Assembly: GCA_023432405.1 (NCBI GenBank)
Contig: JAEYUQ010000012.1
Location: 1-23,069 of the forward strand
From: Actinomycetes bacterium
GTDB lineage: Bacteria; Actinomycetota; Actinomycetes; Mycobacteriales; Mycobacteriaceae
Reading direction: 5' to 3'
Length of the DNA: 23,069 bases
The notes beneath the pieces are model-generated. The model did no database searches and was not told the origin of the DNA. It saw only the letters and a program-made list of their open reading frames with translations. The position numbers were made by a program, and so were the translations under genes. Every line of letters begins with the position of its first letter. The stretch's first letter is position 1. Positions 13,173 to 21,395 of the stretch are shown one piece after another.

Positions 13173-13541
13173 CTACCCCTTCCGGGAACGACCCGCCACC
13201 ACCGCGACGTCGTCAAAGCAGTACGGAATAGGGGCCTGGGGCTTGTGAATAGTGACTTCAACGGCAGACAGTAGCGGATACTTGTGCAAGGCTGTGTCCG
13301 CAATCTGAGCGGCTACGGTTTCGATGAGCTGGCGGGGAGGGCCTTCCACGGTTTGCACCGCCAGTTCTGCAAGCTCCGCATAATTGACGGTTCGGGTGAG
13401 ATCATCAGTACGGGCGGCCTCCGAAGAATCCAGCCAGCAGCGAAGATCCACACGGAATTCCTGCCCCAGCTTCCGCTCATGGTCAAGCACACCGTGGTAC
13501 CCGTAGCAGCGCAGGCCAGTCAATTCAATGCGGTCAGCCAT
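13173..13541 (-). CDS. folB: dihydroneopterin aldolase
   Basis: FolB cleaves 7,8-dihydroneopterin to the 6-hydroxymethyl pterin and glycolaldehyde in folate synthesis; it works as an octamer of tunnel-fold subunits. At 122 aa it has normal length. Motifs: CYGYHGVLDHERKLGQEF near residues 12-29, including the conserved Glu22 and the GQ-F pattern; TVNYAEL with the active-site Tyr54; the pterin-binding Glu74 in LIETVAAQI; and VTIHKPQAPIP with catalytic Lys100. The frame can begin at GTG 13547, but ATG 13541 has GGAGG 5 nt before it and is chosen. Its first codons overlap the folP stop by 8 bp, so translation is likely coupled. No unusual residue is seen. Confidence 0.95.
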   Translation of the reverse strand: MADRIELTGLRCYGYHGVLDHERKLGQEFRVDLRCWLDSSEAARTDDLTRTVNYAELAELAVQTVEGPPRQLIETVAAQIADTALHKYPLLSAVEVTIHKPQAPIPYCFDDVAVVAGRSRKG

Positions 13542-14385
13542 GAACACCTCCGCAATTCCACTCCATCACCGCGTCCACCGCGTCCCGAGAAATCACCACA
13601 TTATGCACACGCACAGCCCACGCCCCCAACTGCGCGGAGAGAGCAGTCACGGCAGCGGTAGCGGAATCAGCGTCCTTGGGTTGTGAGGGCAAGGAGCGCG
13701 CAGAACGAATACCTGTGAGGAATCGCTTTCGGGACGCCCCCACCAAGATAGGGAACTGGCCGGCCACAAACTGCGGCAAAGCCTTGAGTAGCGTCCAGTT
13801 ATCCTCAGGGGACTTAGCAAAGCCCAAGCCAGGGTCCAGCACAATGTTGTCTTCCGAAACCCCAGCAGACAGCGCGTTATTCACCAGACGGTCAAAAGTA
13901 TCCTGGACATCTTTCACAATGTCCTCGCCGTGATCTGCCCGGCCTGCAGCGTCCCCAAACTCAGCAGTTTTCCAGTGCATAAGGCACACAGGAAGGCCCG
14001 TCTGCGCCATCACGCCGTACATATCGAGATCAGCCAGGCCCCCAGAGACGTCGTTCAGGAGATCCACCCCAGCCTCTGCTGCGGCCACAGCTGTTGCGGC
14101 CCGCATAGTATCCACACTGGTGCGAATTCCCTCCTTGTGCAGAGCTTCAATCACCGGAACCACGCGCTGAATTTCCAGCTCAGGGTCCACACGGTGAGCT
14201 CCAGGGCGCGTGGACTCCGCACCCACATCAATCATGTCCGCACCCTGCTGTACCAGCTCAAAAGCGTGCTCGATAGCAGCATCCACGTCCAAGAACTCAC
14301 CACCATCCGAAAAGGAATCTGCTGTGACATTGACAATGCCCATCACCAGGCACCTGTTGGGAATGGTGAGATCCTGAACACTCAT
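13534..14385 (-). CDS. folP: dihydropteroate synthase
   Basis: DHPS condenses the pterin diphosphate with p-aminobenzoate and is the target of sulfonamides. The 283-aa TIM-barrel protein shows, in order: MGIVNVTADSFSDGG (diphosphate-binding loop), DVGAESTRPGA, SVDTMRAATA, LLNDVSGG, PVCLMHW, IVLDPGLGFAKSPEDNW, ILVGASRKRFLTG (Lys and Arg of the SRK motif) and WAVRVHNVV. Two departures from the usual pattern: NVTA where many have NVTP, and RVHN where most have RVHD. It begins 19 bp after folE, with AGGGG about 10 nt from the ATG. It ends inside the first codons of folB. Operon context fits the pathway. Confidence 0.95.
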   Translation of the reverse strand: MSVQDLTIPNRCLVMGIVNVTADSFSDGGEFLDVDAAIEHAFELVQQGADMIDVGAESTRPGAHRVDPELEIQRVVPVIEALHKEGIRTSVDTMRAATAVAAAEAGVDLLNDVSGGLADLDMYGVMAQTGLPVCLMHWKTAEFGDAAGRADHGEDIVKDVQDTFDRLVNNALSAGVSEDNIVLDPGLGFAKSPEDNWTLLKALPQFVAGQFPILVGASRKRFLTGIRSARSLPSQPKDADSATAAVTALSAQLGAWAVRVHNVVISRDAVDAVMEWNCGGVHG

Positions 14386-14404
14386 AACGTTTAGCCCCTA
14401 ACTC

Positions 14405-14974
14405 CTAACTCCTAATAAGGCTTAGTACTTCGGCACGGGAGGCGGCATTGCGCTTGAAACCGCCACGCACCGCCGAGGTTGTGGTTTTGGAACCAGGCTT
14501 GCGAATACCGCGCATGGCCATGCAGAGGTGCTCACACTCAATCACCACAATGGCAGACTGCGCATCCAGTTTATCCATGAGCGCATCTGCCACCTGGGCT
14601 GTCAGACGTTCCTGCACCTGGGGGCGCTTAGCCAAACCATCTACCAGGCGGGCCAGTTTGGAAAGCCCGGTCACTCGCCCGGACTGCCCTGGGATATAAC
14701 CCACGTGGGCTGTGCCGAAGAACGGCAGAAGGTGGTGCTCACACATGGAATAGATGGGAATGTCTCGCACCAGAACTAGCTCTTGGGTGCCCACGTCAAA
14801 CACCTTTTCCAGCACCTGTGTGGGGTCTGAGTGGAGTCCGGCGAAAATCTCGCGGTAACTACGCGCCACGCGGGCAGGGGTGTCCCGAACCCCTGGACGA
14901 TCGGGGTCCTCCCCTATCCCAATGAGAAGCTCTCTGACTGCAGCCTCAATACGGGCTTCATCAAACTCAACCAT
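14405..14974 (-). CDS. folE: GTP cyclohydrolase I
   Basis: FolE opens the imidazole ring of GTP to make 7,8-dihydroneopterin triphosphate, the first step of folate synthesis; it acts as a decamer with Zn. The 189-aa protein shows EDPDRPGVRDTPARVARSY near residue 22, YSMCEHHLLPFFG with Zn ligands Cys78 and His81, VGYIPGQSGRVTGLSKLARL, and IECEHLCMAMRGIRKPGS with the third Zn ligand Cys151, then TTSAVRG near the end. These are all hallmarks of the Zn-dependent FolE1 class. The ATG shares one base with the ftsH stop (TAATG), so translation is probably coupled to ftsH. Length and motifs are normal. Confidence 0.96.
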   Translation of the reverse strand: MVEFDEARIEAAVRELLIGIGEDPDRPGVRDTPARVARSYREIFAGLHSDPTQVLEKVFDVGTQELVLVRDIPIYSMCEHHLLPFFGTAHVGYIPGQSGRVTGLSKLARLVDGLAKRPQVQERLTAQVADALMDKLDAQSAIVVIECEHLCMAMRGIRKPGSKTTTSAVRGGFKRNAASRAEVLSLIRS

Positions 14975-17202
14975 TAGCTCTGCTCTTTCTGAGAATCGCC
15001 GGCGCTTTCCTCATGGTCCGGCTTCTCATGCTCGGGAAGCGCAAAACCAATCTCGGGTTCAGCAGGCGCCTCAGCCCCCGTATCAGCTGTGCCCTTAGCC
15101 GACTTAGTAGCACCTGCGCCGGGCTTAGCGGCACCACCAGCAGGCTTAGCAGCGCCTGCGCCATACTTGCCGGTTTTCTCTGCGTTATCGGCAGCAGCTT
15201 TGCGGGCGGCTTCACGCTCAGCACGCACCTTGCGGGAGGCTTCCAAAATTGAGAAGCGCTTAGGGGGTTCCTCTCCCCTCTCCTTGGCAAGCTCCACAGG
15301 AGTTTTCACCGGCTCCCTATCCACCATCTTCGGGAAGTGCTCATCCTCCCCCTCAAACACATCCTCAGCCTCTGCGGGGCTGATGTCTTGGAACAACACC
15401 TCAAGATCAGGGCGTCGCAAAGTTTCCTTTTCCAGAAGCTTGGCAGCCAGAGTGTCCAAATAATCTCGGTACTGCTCCAGGAGGTGATAGGCCTTGTGGT
15501 GCGCGCGCTTGAGAAGGTACTGCACCTGTGCGTCAATATCGGCAGCAATCTTGGGGGAATAATCCAAGGAGCCACCTCCGCCCCTGCCGGAGAAGGGATC
15601 AGCATCCTCAGTGCCGTACTTCACCGTACCCAGCTCGGGAGACATTCCGTACTCGGTGACCATTGCGCGGGCAATCTTGGTAGCCTGCTGAATATCGGCC
15701 GAAGCTCCAGTGGTGGGAGTACCGAACACCAACTCCTCGGCAGCGCGCCCACCCATAGCAAACACCAGTTGGGCGAAGAGTTCGTCGCGGGTATACATTC
15801 CCTTGTCATCCTGGGAAGTGGTCATAGCATGGCCACCAGTACGCCCACGAGCCAGAATGGTCACCTTATACACGCGGTCAATGTTCTTCTGTGCCCACGC
15901 AGCCAAGGTATGACCGCCCTCATGGTAGGCGGTGATTTTCTTCTCCTGCTCGGAAATAATCTTGGAGGAACGCCGCGGCCCCCCAATCACACGATCTGTG
16001 GCCTCTTCCAGGGCGTCAGCGGTAATCACATTGCCACCAATACGGGCAGTAAGAAGTGCAGCCTCATTAAGCACATTAGCCAGGTCTGCCCCAGACATAC
16101 CGGCGGTGCGCTGAGCGAGTGCCTTCAAATCAGCATCTGAGCTCAAGGGCTTGCCCTCGGCGTGAACTTCCAGAATTTTCTCACGACCAGCCAAATCTGG
16201 GTTATCCACAGGGATTTGACGGTCAAAACGGCCAGGGCGCAGGAGAGCGGGGTCCAGAATGTCTGGACGGTTGGTGGCGGCCATGAGAATGACACCTTCT
16301 CGATCCCCGAAACCGTCCATCTCTACCAACAGCTGATTGAGGGTCTGCTCGCGCTCATCATGGCCACCGCCAATACCTGAGCCACGCTGACGGCCCACGG
16401 CGTCAATCTCGTCAATAAAAATGATGCAGGGAGAATTCTCGCGGGCCTGCTTGAACAGGTCACGCACACGAGAGGCACCCACACCCACAAACATCTCCAC
16501 AAAGTCAGAGCCGGAAATGGAGTAGAACGGCACCCCGGCCTCACCGGCCACAGCACGAGCCAGCAAAGTTTTACCCGTTCCAGGAGGGCCGTAGAGAAGC
16601 ACACCACGCGGAATTTTGGCGCCCAACTTCTCGTAGATGGAGGGATCTTGGAGGAAGTCCTTGATTTCCTGAAGCTCATCCACGGCGTCGTCAGCGCCAG
16701 CAACATCCTTGAAGGTGTTGGTGGGCATATCCTTGTTGAGCTCTTTGGCCCTGGAGTTAGCGAAACCGAACATTCCGCCACCCTGCATCCGGCTCATGAA
16801 GAACATGAGAAGCCCGAAGAGCAAAATCATGGGGAACAGGAAATTGATAGTGGAGGTCAGCAAGGACTCCTGCGTGACCTTGGTATCAAACTTCTCCGGA
16901 TCAGCCTTTTGCACCGCGGCAAACACATCCTGAGTGGTGCGTGCCGGATATTGGGTGACAAGCTTTTCCACACCCTCCAGCTTCTCCACGGAGATAGGCT
17001 TCTTCAGGGTGAGACGCAAAGTCTGCTCGCGGTCATCAATACGCACTTCCTTGACGTTCTTCTCCGCAAGCTGCTCATAGGCAAGGGAGGTTTCCACGGT
17101 CTGAAAACCGCGGGCGTCGTCAGTAAAAATGCTAAAGACGTAAATGGCCAACAAAGCAATGGCAGCAAAAACACCCCAGCGAAGCAGTTTCTTGTTCTTC
17201 AT
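14974..17202 (-). CDS. ftsH: ATP-dependent zinc metalloprotease FtsH
   Basis: A membrane-bound AAA+ protease that extracts and degrades membrane and cytosolic proteins as a hexamer. Two membrane helices flank an extracytoplasmic domain (residues ~8-26 and ~114-136). Walker A GPPGTGKT at 205-212, Walker B IIFIDEID at 260-267, and the second region of homology ATNRPDILDPALLRPGRFDR at 309-328. The pore motif MFVG lies near 237. The protease site is YHEGGH, i.e. HExxH at 427-431, with the third Zn ligand likely Asp503 in SADIQQAT. After about residue 610 a charged, Ala/Gly/Pro/Lys-rich tail extends to 742; such tails are common in actinobacterial FtsH. It lies 25 bp after hpt and overlaps folE by one base. 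Confidence 0.97.
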   Translation of the reverse strand: MKNKKLLRWGVFAAIALLAIYVFSIFTDDARGFQTVETSLAYEQLAEKNVKEVRIDDREQTLRLTLKKPISVEKLEGVEKLVTQYPARTTQDVFAAVQKADPEKFDTKVTQESLLTSTINFLFPMILLFGLLMFFMSRMQGGGMFGFANSRAKELNKDMPTNTFKDVAGADDAVDELQEIKDFLQDPSIYEKLGAKIPRGVLLYGPPGTGKTLLARAVAGEAGVPFYSISGSDFVEMFVGVGASRVRDLFKQARENSPCIIFIDEIDAVGRQRGSGIGGGHDEREQTLNQLLVEMDGFGDREGVILMAATNRPDILDPALLRPGRFDRQIPVDNPDLAGREKILEVHAEGKPLSSDADLKALAQRTAGMSGADLANVLNEAALLTARIGGNVITADALEEATDRVIGGPRRSSKIISEQEKKITAYHEGGHTLAAWAQKNIDRVYKVTILARGRTGGHAMTTSQDDKGMYTRDELFAQLVFAMGGRAAEELVFGTPTTGASADIQQATKIARAMVTEYGMSPELGTVKYGTEDADPFSGRGGGGSLDYSPKIAADIDAQVQYLLKRAHHKAYHLLEQYRDYLDTLAAKLLEKETLRRPDLEVLFQDISPAEAEDVFEGEDEHFPKMVDREPVKTPVELAKERGEEPPKRFSILEASRKVRAEREAARKAAADNAEKTGKYGAGAAKPAGGAAKPGAGATKSAKGTADTGAEAPAEPEIGFALPEHEKPDHEESAGDSQKEQS

Positions 17203-17227
17203 ACACTCACTCTCATCTAAGGGTTAT

Positions 17228-17821
17228 CTAGTGCTGGTAAACACTGGGGTTCAAAGTACCCACATAAGGTAGATCACGGTAGCGCTCTGCGTAATCCAGG
17301 CCGTACCCCACCACAAACTCATTGGGGATTTCAAAGCCCACGTCCAGCACCTCTACCCTGGCCTTTTGGACATCCGGTTTCCGCAGGAGAGTAACCACCT
17401 CCAGGGAATTCGGGTGGCGGCTTTTCAGGTTCCGCACCAGCCAGGAGAGGGTGAGCCCGGAATCAATGATGTCCTCCACGATGAGCACATCGCGCCCGGC
17501 GATGTCCCTGTCCAGATCCTTGAGAATACGCACCACACCAGAGGAGGAGGTGGCGTTGCCGTAGGAGGACACCGCCATGAACTCTAGTTCCGCGGGAATG
17601 GAGAGCGCTTGAGAAAAATCTGTGAGGAAGTATATAGCGCCCTTCAGGACGCACACCAAAATGAGGTCCTCTGCGGTGTTTCGGTACTTCTCGGACACCA
17701 CATCTGCAAGCTCCTGGATACGGCGCTGGAGATCTTCCTGGCTGATCAAAACTGCTTCCACGTCCTGCCCATACTCATTGGGCGGAACGGAATAATCTTT
17801 TTGGTCATGTAACTTGGTCAT
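17228..17821 (-). CDS. hpt: hypoxanthine phosphoribosyltransferase
   Basis: A purine-salvage enzyme that makes IMP or GMP from hypoxanthine or guanine and PRPP in the cytosol. The 197-aa protein has the phosphoribosyltransferase pattern: LVCVLKGAIYFLTDF (PPi loop with LKG), a flexible-loop region EFMAVSSYGN, the PRPP-binding signature VLIVEDIIDSGLTLSWL, and KPDVQK followed by FVVGYGLDYAERYRDLPYVG. It matches HPRT of this clade in length. It is between tilS (70 bp upstream) and ftsH (25 bp downstream), the usual actinobacterial order. The ATG at 17821 has no strong ribosome site close by, but no better start is seen. Confidence 0.95.
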   Translation of the reverse strand: MTKLHDQKDYSVPPNEYGQDVEAVLISQEDLQRRIQELADVVSEKYRNTAEDLILVCVLKGAIYFLTDFSQALSIPAELEFMAVSSYGNATSSSGVVRILKDLDRDIAGRDVLIVEDIIDSGLTLSWLVRNLKSRHPNSLEVVTLLRKPDVQKARVEVLDVGFEIPNEFVVGYGLDYAERYRDLPYVGTLNPSVYQH

Positions 17822-17891
17822 TCGGTTTGATCAGCCCTTCCCACGCTTCCCACGAAGGTGTCTTATAGCAAGAACACGCACGTATGCCCGA

Positions 17892-19091
17892 CTATTCCTC
17901 AGGCACAGTGCGATCAGACACAATCAGTTTGCCATTTACACGCTGCACTTCCAAGAAAGAGCCAAGGCTCACAGGCCCTTGGCCGTGCCAATCCACAGCC
18001 AGATTCTCCACTTGGCTGAGAATCTGACGGTTCACGGGGGCACCTGCGGCGCGAAGGAACCGTTCAAGAGCGCGGGTGCGCACAGCACGCGGGTGCTTCG
18101 CCATAGTTGCTGCATCCAGTGAGAGAGTCTTTGACTTGGCGACGCCGCGGGCGGTGTTTGACGGGGTGTCATGGACTGTGTGGCCGGTAGCGGTGTTTGA
18201 CGGGGTGACGCGAACGGCGTCGTCAAGGGTAGCTTCTGCTATCTGCACTACGGCCTGCCGATTCTCCGCGCAACGCATGGCGGCCTGAGCCAAAGCAGGC
18301 GCAGGGTCATACCCCAAGGTTGCAGCCAAATCCGGTAACACCTTGGTGCGAACCAGAACCCGCAGGAATCCAGGGTCACTGTTCTGAGGATCATGCCAAG
18401 GGGTCAGGCCAAGCTCCGCACAGGCACCCTCCGTGTCCGCTCGACGAATCGTGAGAAACGGCCGCACAATGCGCCCCTCTCGCTGTGCCATACCCCCAGG
18501 GTTACCTCTCAAACCACCCAGCAGATAGGTTTCGGCCTGGTCATCGAGCGTGTGTGCAATGAACACCTCCCCAACACCGGGCGCAGGCTGGGCAGGTGGT
18601 GTGGGTTCGGGCTGGGCGGGTGGTGAGGCTGGCACGCCAACAGACGCAGTCCGGGCGGGCGCCGGACCTGGAGCCGGAGAGTCAGCGGGCGCAGGCTGGG
18701 CAGGTGGTGTGGATTCGGGCTGGGCAGGTGGTGTGGCCTGAAGAAGGGCACGGTAGCGAGCAGACCGAGCATTCGCCTCCAGGGAACCACCCGAAGGCAC
18801 AGTTACCTTGACGACGTCCGCCGTAGCACCCAACGCCTCCGCCTGACAGCGTGCTTGGTGCGCAACGCGCTCTGATCCCGGCTGGAGCTGGTGATCCACA
18901 ATCACCGCGTGAACTGGGGCACCTTCGGCACGACAGGCTGCAACAAGTGCCAGAGAATCAGGACCACCAGACAAACCAACCACAATGGGCGACTGCGATT
19001 CGGCAGACTGCCGACGCTGAGAAATGAAAGGGCGAACTGCCAGGCGACAGGTGAGAAAGTGCGGAGAACGATCAGGCCAGAAAGGATGCAT
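17892..19091 (-). CDS. tilS: tRNA(Ile)-lysidine synthetase with repeat insertions
   Basis: TilS attaches lysine to C34 of tRNA-Ile (CAU) using ATP, which makes it read AUA. Seen: PP-loop SGGPDS at residues 41-46, IVDHQLQPGS, ANARSARYRALL, AHTLDDQAETYLLGGLRG, ARTI-type region PFLTIRRADTE, and TPWHDPQNSD. Normal TilS passes from RYRALL almost directly to the AHTLDDQAET block. Here about 55 residues intervene, nearly all Pro, Ala, Ser and Glu in TPPAQPE-type repeats (DNA 18573-18737). A second insertion with repeated TPSNTA lies near residues 293-319. The ORF extends to GTG 19136, but ATG 19091 (399 aa) fits the typical FWP-SPHF start of corynebacterial TilS. No strong ribosome site is visible. 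It follows dac closely. Confidence 0.9.
   Translation of the reverse strand: MHPFWPDRSPHFLTCRLAVRPFISQRRQSAESQSPIVVGLSGGPDSLALVAACRAEGAPVHAVIVDHQLQPGSERVAHQARCQAEALGATADVVKVTVPSGGSLEANARSARYRALLQATPPAQPESTPPAQPAPADSPAPGPAPARTASVGVPASPPAQPEPTPPAQPAPGVGEVFIAHTLDDQAETYLLGGLRGNPGGMAQREGRIVRPFLTIRRADTEGACAELGLTPWHDPQNSDPGFLRVLVRTKVLPDLAATLGYDPAPALAQAAMRCAENRQAVVQIAEATLDDAVRVTPSNTATGHTVHDTPSNTARGVAKSKTLSLDAATMAKHPRAVRTRALERFLRAAGAPVNRQILSQVENLAVDWHGQGPVSLGSFLEVQRVNGKLIVSDRTVPEE
18135..18215. repeat. second, short in-frame repeat in tilS
   Basis: The block GTGTTTGACGGGGTG occurs twice about 39 bp apart on the plus strand, encoding a duplicated TPSNTA motif. It adds a polar loop to the C-terminal half of TilS. 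Confidence 0.65.
18573..18737. repeat. Pro/Ala-rich repeat insertion inside tilS
   Basis: A unit beginning GCGCAGGCTGGGCAGGTGGT occurs twice about 103 bp apart, and each copy itself contains two GGCTGGGC-GGTGGT subunits. All remain in frame and encode the extra PPAQP-type residues. Confidence 0.8.
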
Positions 19092-19125
19092 AGTGAGTGT
19101 TAAATCAATGGGCGTTGGGTGAGGA

Positions 19126-20640
19126 TTAAAAATCACGGATAGCGGACGTCAAAGCATCCATAGCCTCGCGCTGAGTGGTGACGTCACCGCCATTGGAAAT
19201 CAGTGCAAAGGTGTAGATGTGTCCGTTGGTGGCCGGCACCATGCCCACAAGAGCAGAGGTTCCGGTAAGCGTTCCCGTTTTGGCTCGCACCCAACCTCGC
19301 CCCGAGAGGGCAGTGTAGCGGTCCGCAAGGGTGCCAGTTCCACCAGCCACGGGGAGCATATAAATCATGGAGTGGTACTCCGGGTTCAGCACCAGCTGAT
19401 CCATGACCTCCCCTAGCAGAGCGGCAGGTATGCGGTTATCCACGCTCAGACCCGAGGTGTCAAAAAGAGCGGTGCCGGAGGTATCACAGCCAGCTTCTGC
19501 CAGAATGTCCAGGACGGCGCGGGCAGCACCATCACTGTTTCCGGGAAGTCCCCTACTGAGCGCTATCTCCCTACCGATAGCCTCCGCAGCCACGTTATCG
19601 GAATGCACCAACATATCCCGCAAGCGTTCCTGCAGTGTGGGAGACTCCACGCTAGACAGCGGCTCGGAACCAGCAGAACCCTCAGGAGCGGAATCAGCCG
19701 AATCAGCAGAACCCTCGGGAGCGGAACCAGCTGAACCAGCAGAACCCTCGGGAGCGGAACCAGCTGAACCAGCAGAACCTTCAGGAAGTGAAGCGGCGTC
19801 GCCAAGGATACTGGCGGAGCCAGCGAGGGCCGGTAAAGGTGCCACTCGGGCGCCTAAACGCTCCGCAAGACGGCCGATGACGTCTCTGGCAGGAGTTCCC
19901 GAGCGTGGGGATTCTGGGTTCGCAAGGTCTCCTAGAACCGCCTTATTCAGCATGAGCGGCTGAATGGGAGCAATATATCCGGCCCCAATATCCTCCGGGT
20001 GCCATCCCGATATCCAGTCTGGCTCAGCCCACACGGAGGTATCCACATAGAGGGTATCCACCTTCCTAGGAGCAGATTCAGGTATAGAACCTGAGTTAGT
20101 GGCCACCTCGGACGCGTCGGCCACCTCGGCCGCCTCGGGCGCGTTGGCCGCCTCGCCAATGACGGGAGCCACCAGACGGTCCAGCTGCTCCTCCGTGAGC
20201 CACACGTCCCCGCCAGCCTTCACAATGACAGAATAAAGAGTAGGCCCCGGCAGAAGGGATGTGGTCACTCGATGCTCAGGACCTAAAGCCTTGAGAGCGG
20301 CAAGAGTGGTGAGAAGTTTTGTGGAGGAAGCCGGCTGCAATGGAACCTCTGAATTCTGTTCCCACACCACCTGGTTATTCAGCGGGTCTGCCACCCGAGC
20401 TCCGAAGCTGGCCAGGCGCGGATTAGCGGCCAGGTTCTCAAGGGTGCTAGCAAGCACGGAGTTGTCCGCTGGCTGAGGGGTGACGGGTTCAGCCAAAGGT
20501 GCGGGTGCAGGGACGGAGTACGGTACACCGTGATCCAACTGGGCAATCTCTTTCCAGTACCACACACCTGTTGCGCCTGCTGTCAGCGCGCACACCGCCA
20601 GAACGGACGTTGCAACCCATACCTTCTTGCTCATCCCCAT
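19126..20640 (-). CDS. dacB: D-alanyl-D-alanine carboxypeptidase/endopeptidase, PBP4 type (S13 family)
   Basis: An exported penicillin-binding protein that trims peptidoglycan peptides. A hydrophobic segment near the N-terminus (VWVATSVLAVCALTAGATGV) serves as signal or anchor. The three active-site motifs are present: SSTK (Ser105, Lys108) in LQPASSTKLL, SDN at 347-349, and KTG at 454-456 in VRAKTGTLTG. The S13 family has large insertions between the first two motifs. Within this one lies a run of 11-residue PEGSAGSAGSA repeats (~286-324) and an Ala/Glu-rich stretch near 162-180. The ORF can be read back to 20727, into ppa on the other strand, but the start is placed at ATG 20640; ATG 20634 is also possible. 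No strong ribosome site is seen. It is first of the minus-strand run and divergent from ppa. Confidence 0.92.
   Translation of the reverse strand: MGMSKKVWVATSVLAVCALTAGATGVWYWKEIAQLDHGVPYSVPAPAPLAEPVTPQPADNSVLASTLENLAANPRLASFGARVADPLNNQVVWEQNSEVPLQPASSTKLLTTLAALKALGPEHRVTTSLLPGPTLYSVIVKAGGDVWLTEEQLDRLVAPVIGEAANAPEAAEVADASEVATNSGSIPESAPRKVDTLYVDTSVWAEPDWISGWHPEDIGAGYIAPIQPLMLNKAVLGDLANPESPRSGTPARDVIGRLAERLGARVAPLPALAGSASILGDAASLPEGSAGSAGSAPEGSAGSAGSAPEGSADSADSAPEGSAGSEPLSSVESPTLQERLRDMLVHSDNVAAEAIGREIALSRGLPGNSDGAARAVLDILAEAGCDTSGTALFDTSGLSVDNRIPAALLGEVMDQLVLNPEYHSMIYMLPVAGGTGTLADRYTALSGRGWVRAKTGTLTGTSALVGMVPATNGHIYTFALISNGGDVTTQREAMDALTSAIRDF
19669..19785. repeat. 33-bp in-frame tandem repeats inside dacB
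   Basis: About three and a half 33-bp units encode PEGSAGSAGSA. Two neighbouring units are identical at the DNA level, which points to recent slippage or unequal exchange. Confidence 0.85.
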
Positions 20641-20707
20641 TAACACTAGCCGGTAAGGTGGGAACTGTTTTGGGTCAAACCCTGTTCTTAACAGAAGGAG
20701 TACATCA

Positions 20708-21184
20708 ATGAGTGTTGAAGTGACCATCGAAGTTCAGAAGGGTTCACGCAACAAGTACGAGTATGACCACGAGAGCGGCAAGCTTCACCTGGATCGTTAT
20801 CTGTTCACTCCGATGGGCTACCCGGCAGATTACGGATTTATTGAGGGCACCCTGGGGGAAGATGGTGACCCTCTGGACGCGCTGGTGATTCTGCCGGAGT
20901 CCGTATTCCCCGGTGTGGTGGTAGATGCCCGTCCAGTGGGAGTGTTCAAGATGACAGATGAAGCCGGTGGGGATGACAAACTGCTGTGCGTTATTGATGA
21001 CGTCCGCTATGACAACCTCAAGGACATTGACGACGTCCCTCAAGCTCTGAAGGATGAAATTGAGCACTTCTTTGTGCATTACAAGGATTTGGAGCCCAAC
21101 AAGGAGGTATCAGGCGCTGGTTGGGGTTCCCAGTCTGAGGCTCAAGCCATTCTTGACGCCGCCATTGAGCGCGCCGGTAAGTAA
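20708..21184 (+). CDS. ppa: inorganic pyrophosphatase, family I
   Basis: A soluble enzyme that hydrolyses pyrophosphate to two phosphates, pulling biosynthetic reactions forward; usually a hexamer in bacteria. The 158-aa length is normal for actinobacteria. Signature DGDPLD at residues 52-57 supplies the metal-binding Asp residues. Other family segments are present: EVQKGSRNKYEYD, the substrate-binding DRYLFTPMGYPADYGFI, ARPVGVFKMTDE, and the FFVHYKDLEP region. AAGGAG lies 7 nt before the ATG. It is the only plus-strand housekeeping gene here. The 67-bp gap to dacB must hold the promoters of both genes. An inverted repeat CTGTT-CTT-AACAG lies just before the ribosome site. Confidence 0.97.
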   Translation: MSVEVTIEVQKGSRNKYEYDHESGKLHLDRYLFTPMGYPADYGFIEGTLGEDGDPLDALVILPESVFPGVVVDARPVGVFKMTDEAGGDDKLLCVIDDVRYDNLKDIDDVPQALKDEIEHFFVHYKDLEPNKEVSGAGWGSQSEAQAILDAAIERAGK

Positions 21185-21240
21185 AAGCCCACAAAGCGGG
21201 GGAGCTGAACGCCTGGTGCGTATCTCATCAGATAGCTCAC

Positions 21241-21395
21241 TCAACCACCACGACGGCCGTCGTGGTTGAGGAGCCGTCGTACTGGTTGAGGGCCGTGGGG
21301 GGGTGACGGCTCTTGTGGTTGAGGAACCGTTGCGGTTAACGGCCATCGTGGTTAAGGGTCGTCGTGGTTAAGGGTCGTCGTGGTTGAGGAGCCCC
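21241..21395. repeat. non-coding GGTTGAGG-type repeats with an 18-bp palindrome
   Basis: About seven imperfect units of 16-19 bp share a TGGTTGAGG or TGGTTAAGG core and GTCGTCG spacers; two adjacent 16-bp units (TCGTCGTGGTTAAGGG) are identical. At the left end, 21248-21265 is the perfect palindrome CCACGACGGCCGTCGTGG, and flanking TCAA/TTGA can extend the stem past a small bulge. It lies 56 bp after ppa. It could end transcription, bind a protein, or be a mobile repeat family. Confidence 0.75.

Noticed and set aside
15337..16140. 267-aa plus-strand frame opposite ftsH
   Set aside because: It mirrors the FtsH coding strand, whose AAA and protease motifs are unmistakable; the antisense frame is a by-product of codon bias.
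20641..20727. Longer N-terminus for the DacB protein (start at 20727)
   Set aside because: This would run through the divergent promoter region and into ppa, and the extra residues do not resemble a signal peptide; the hydrophobic export segment follows the ATG at 20640.
21241..21395. Possible CRISPR array
   Set aside because: Units are 16-19 bp, directly adjacent, and vary in sequence, with no unique spacers of constant length and no cas genes nearby.
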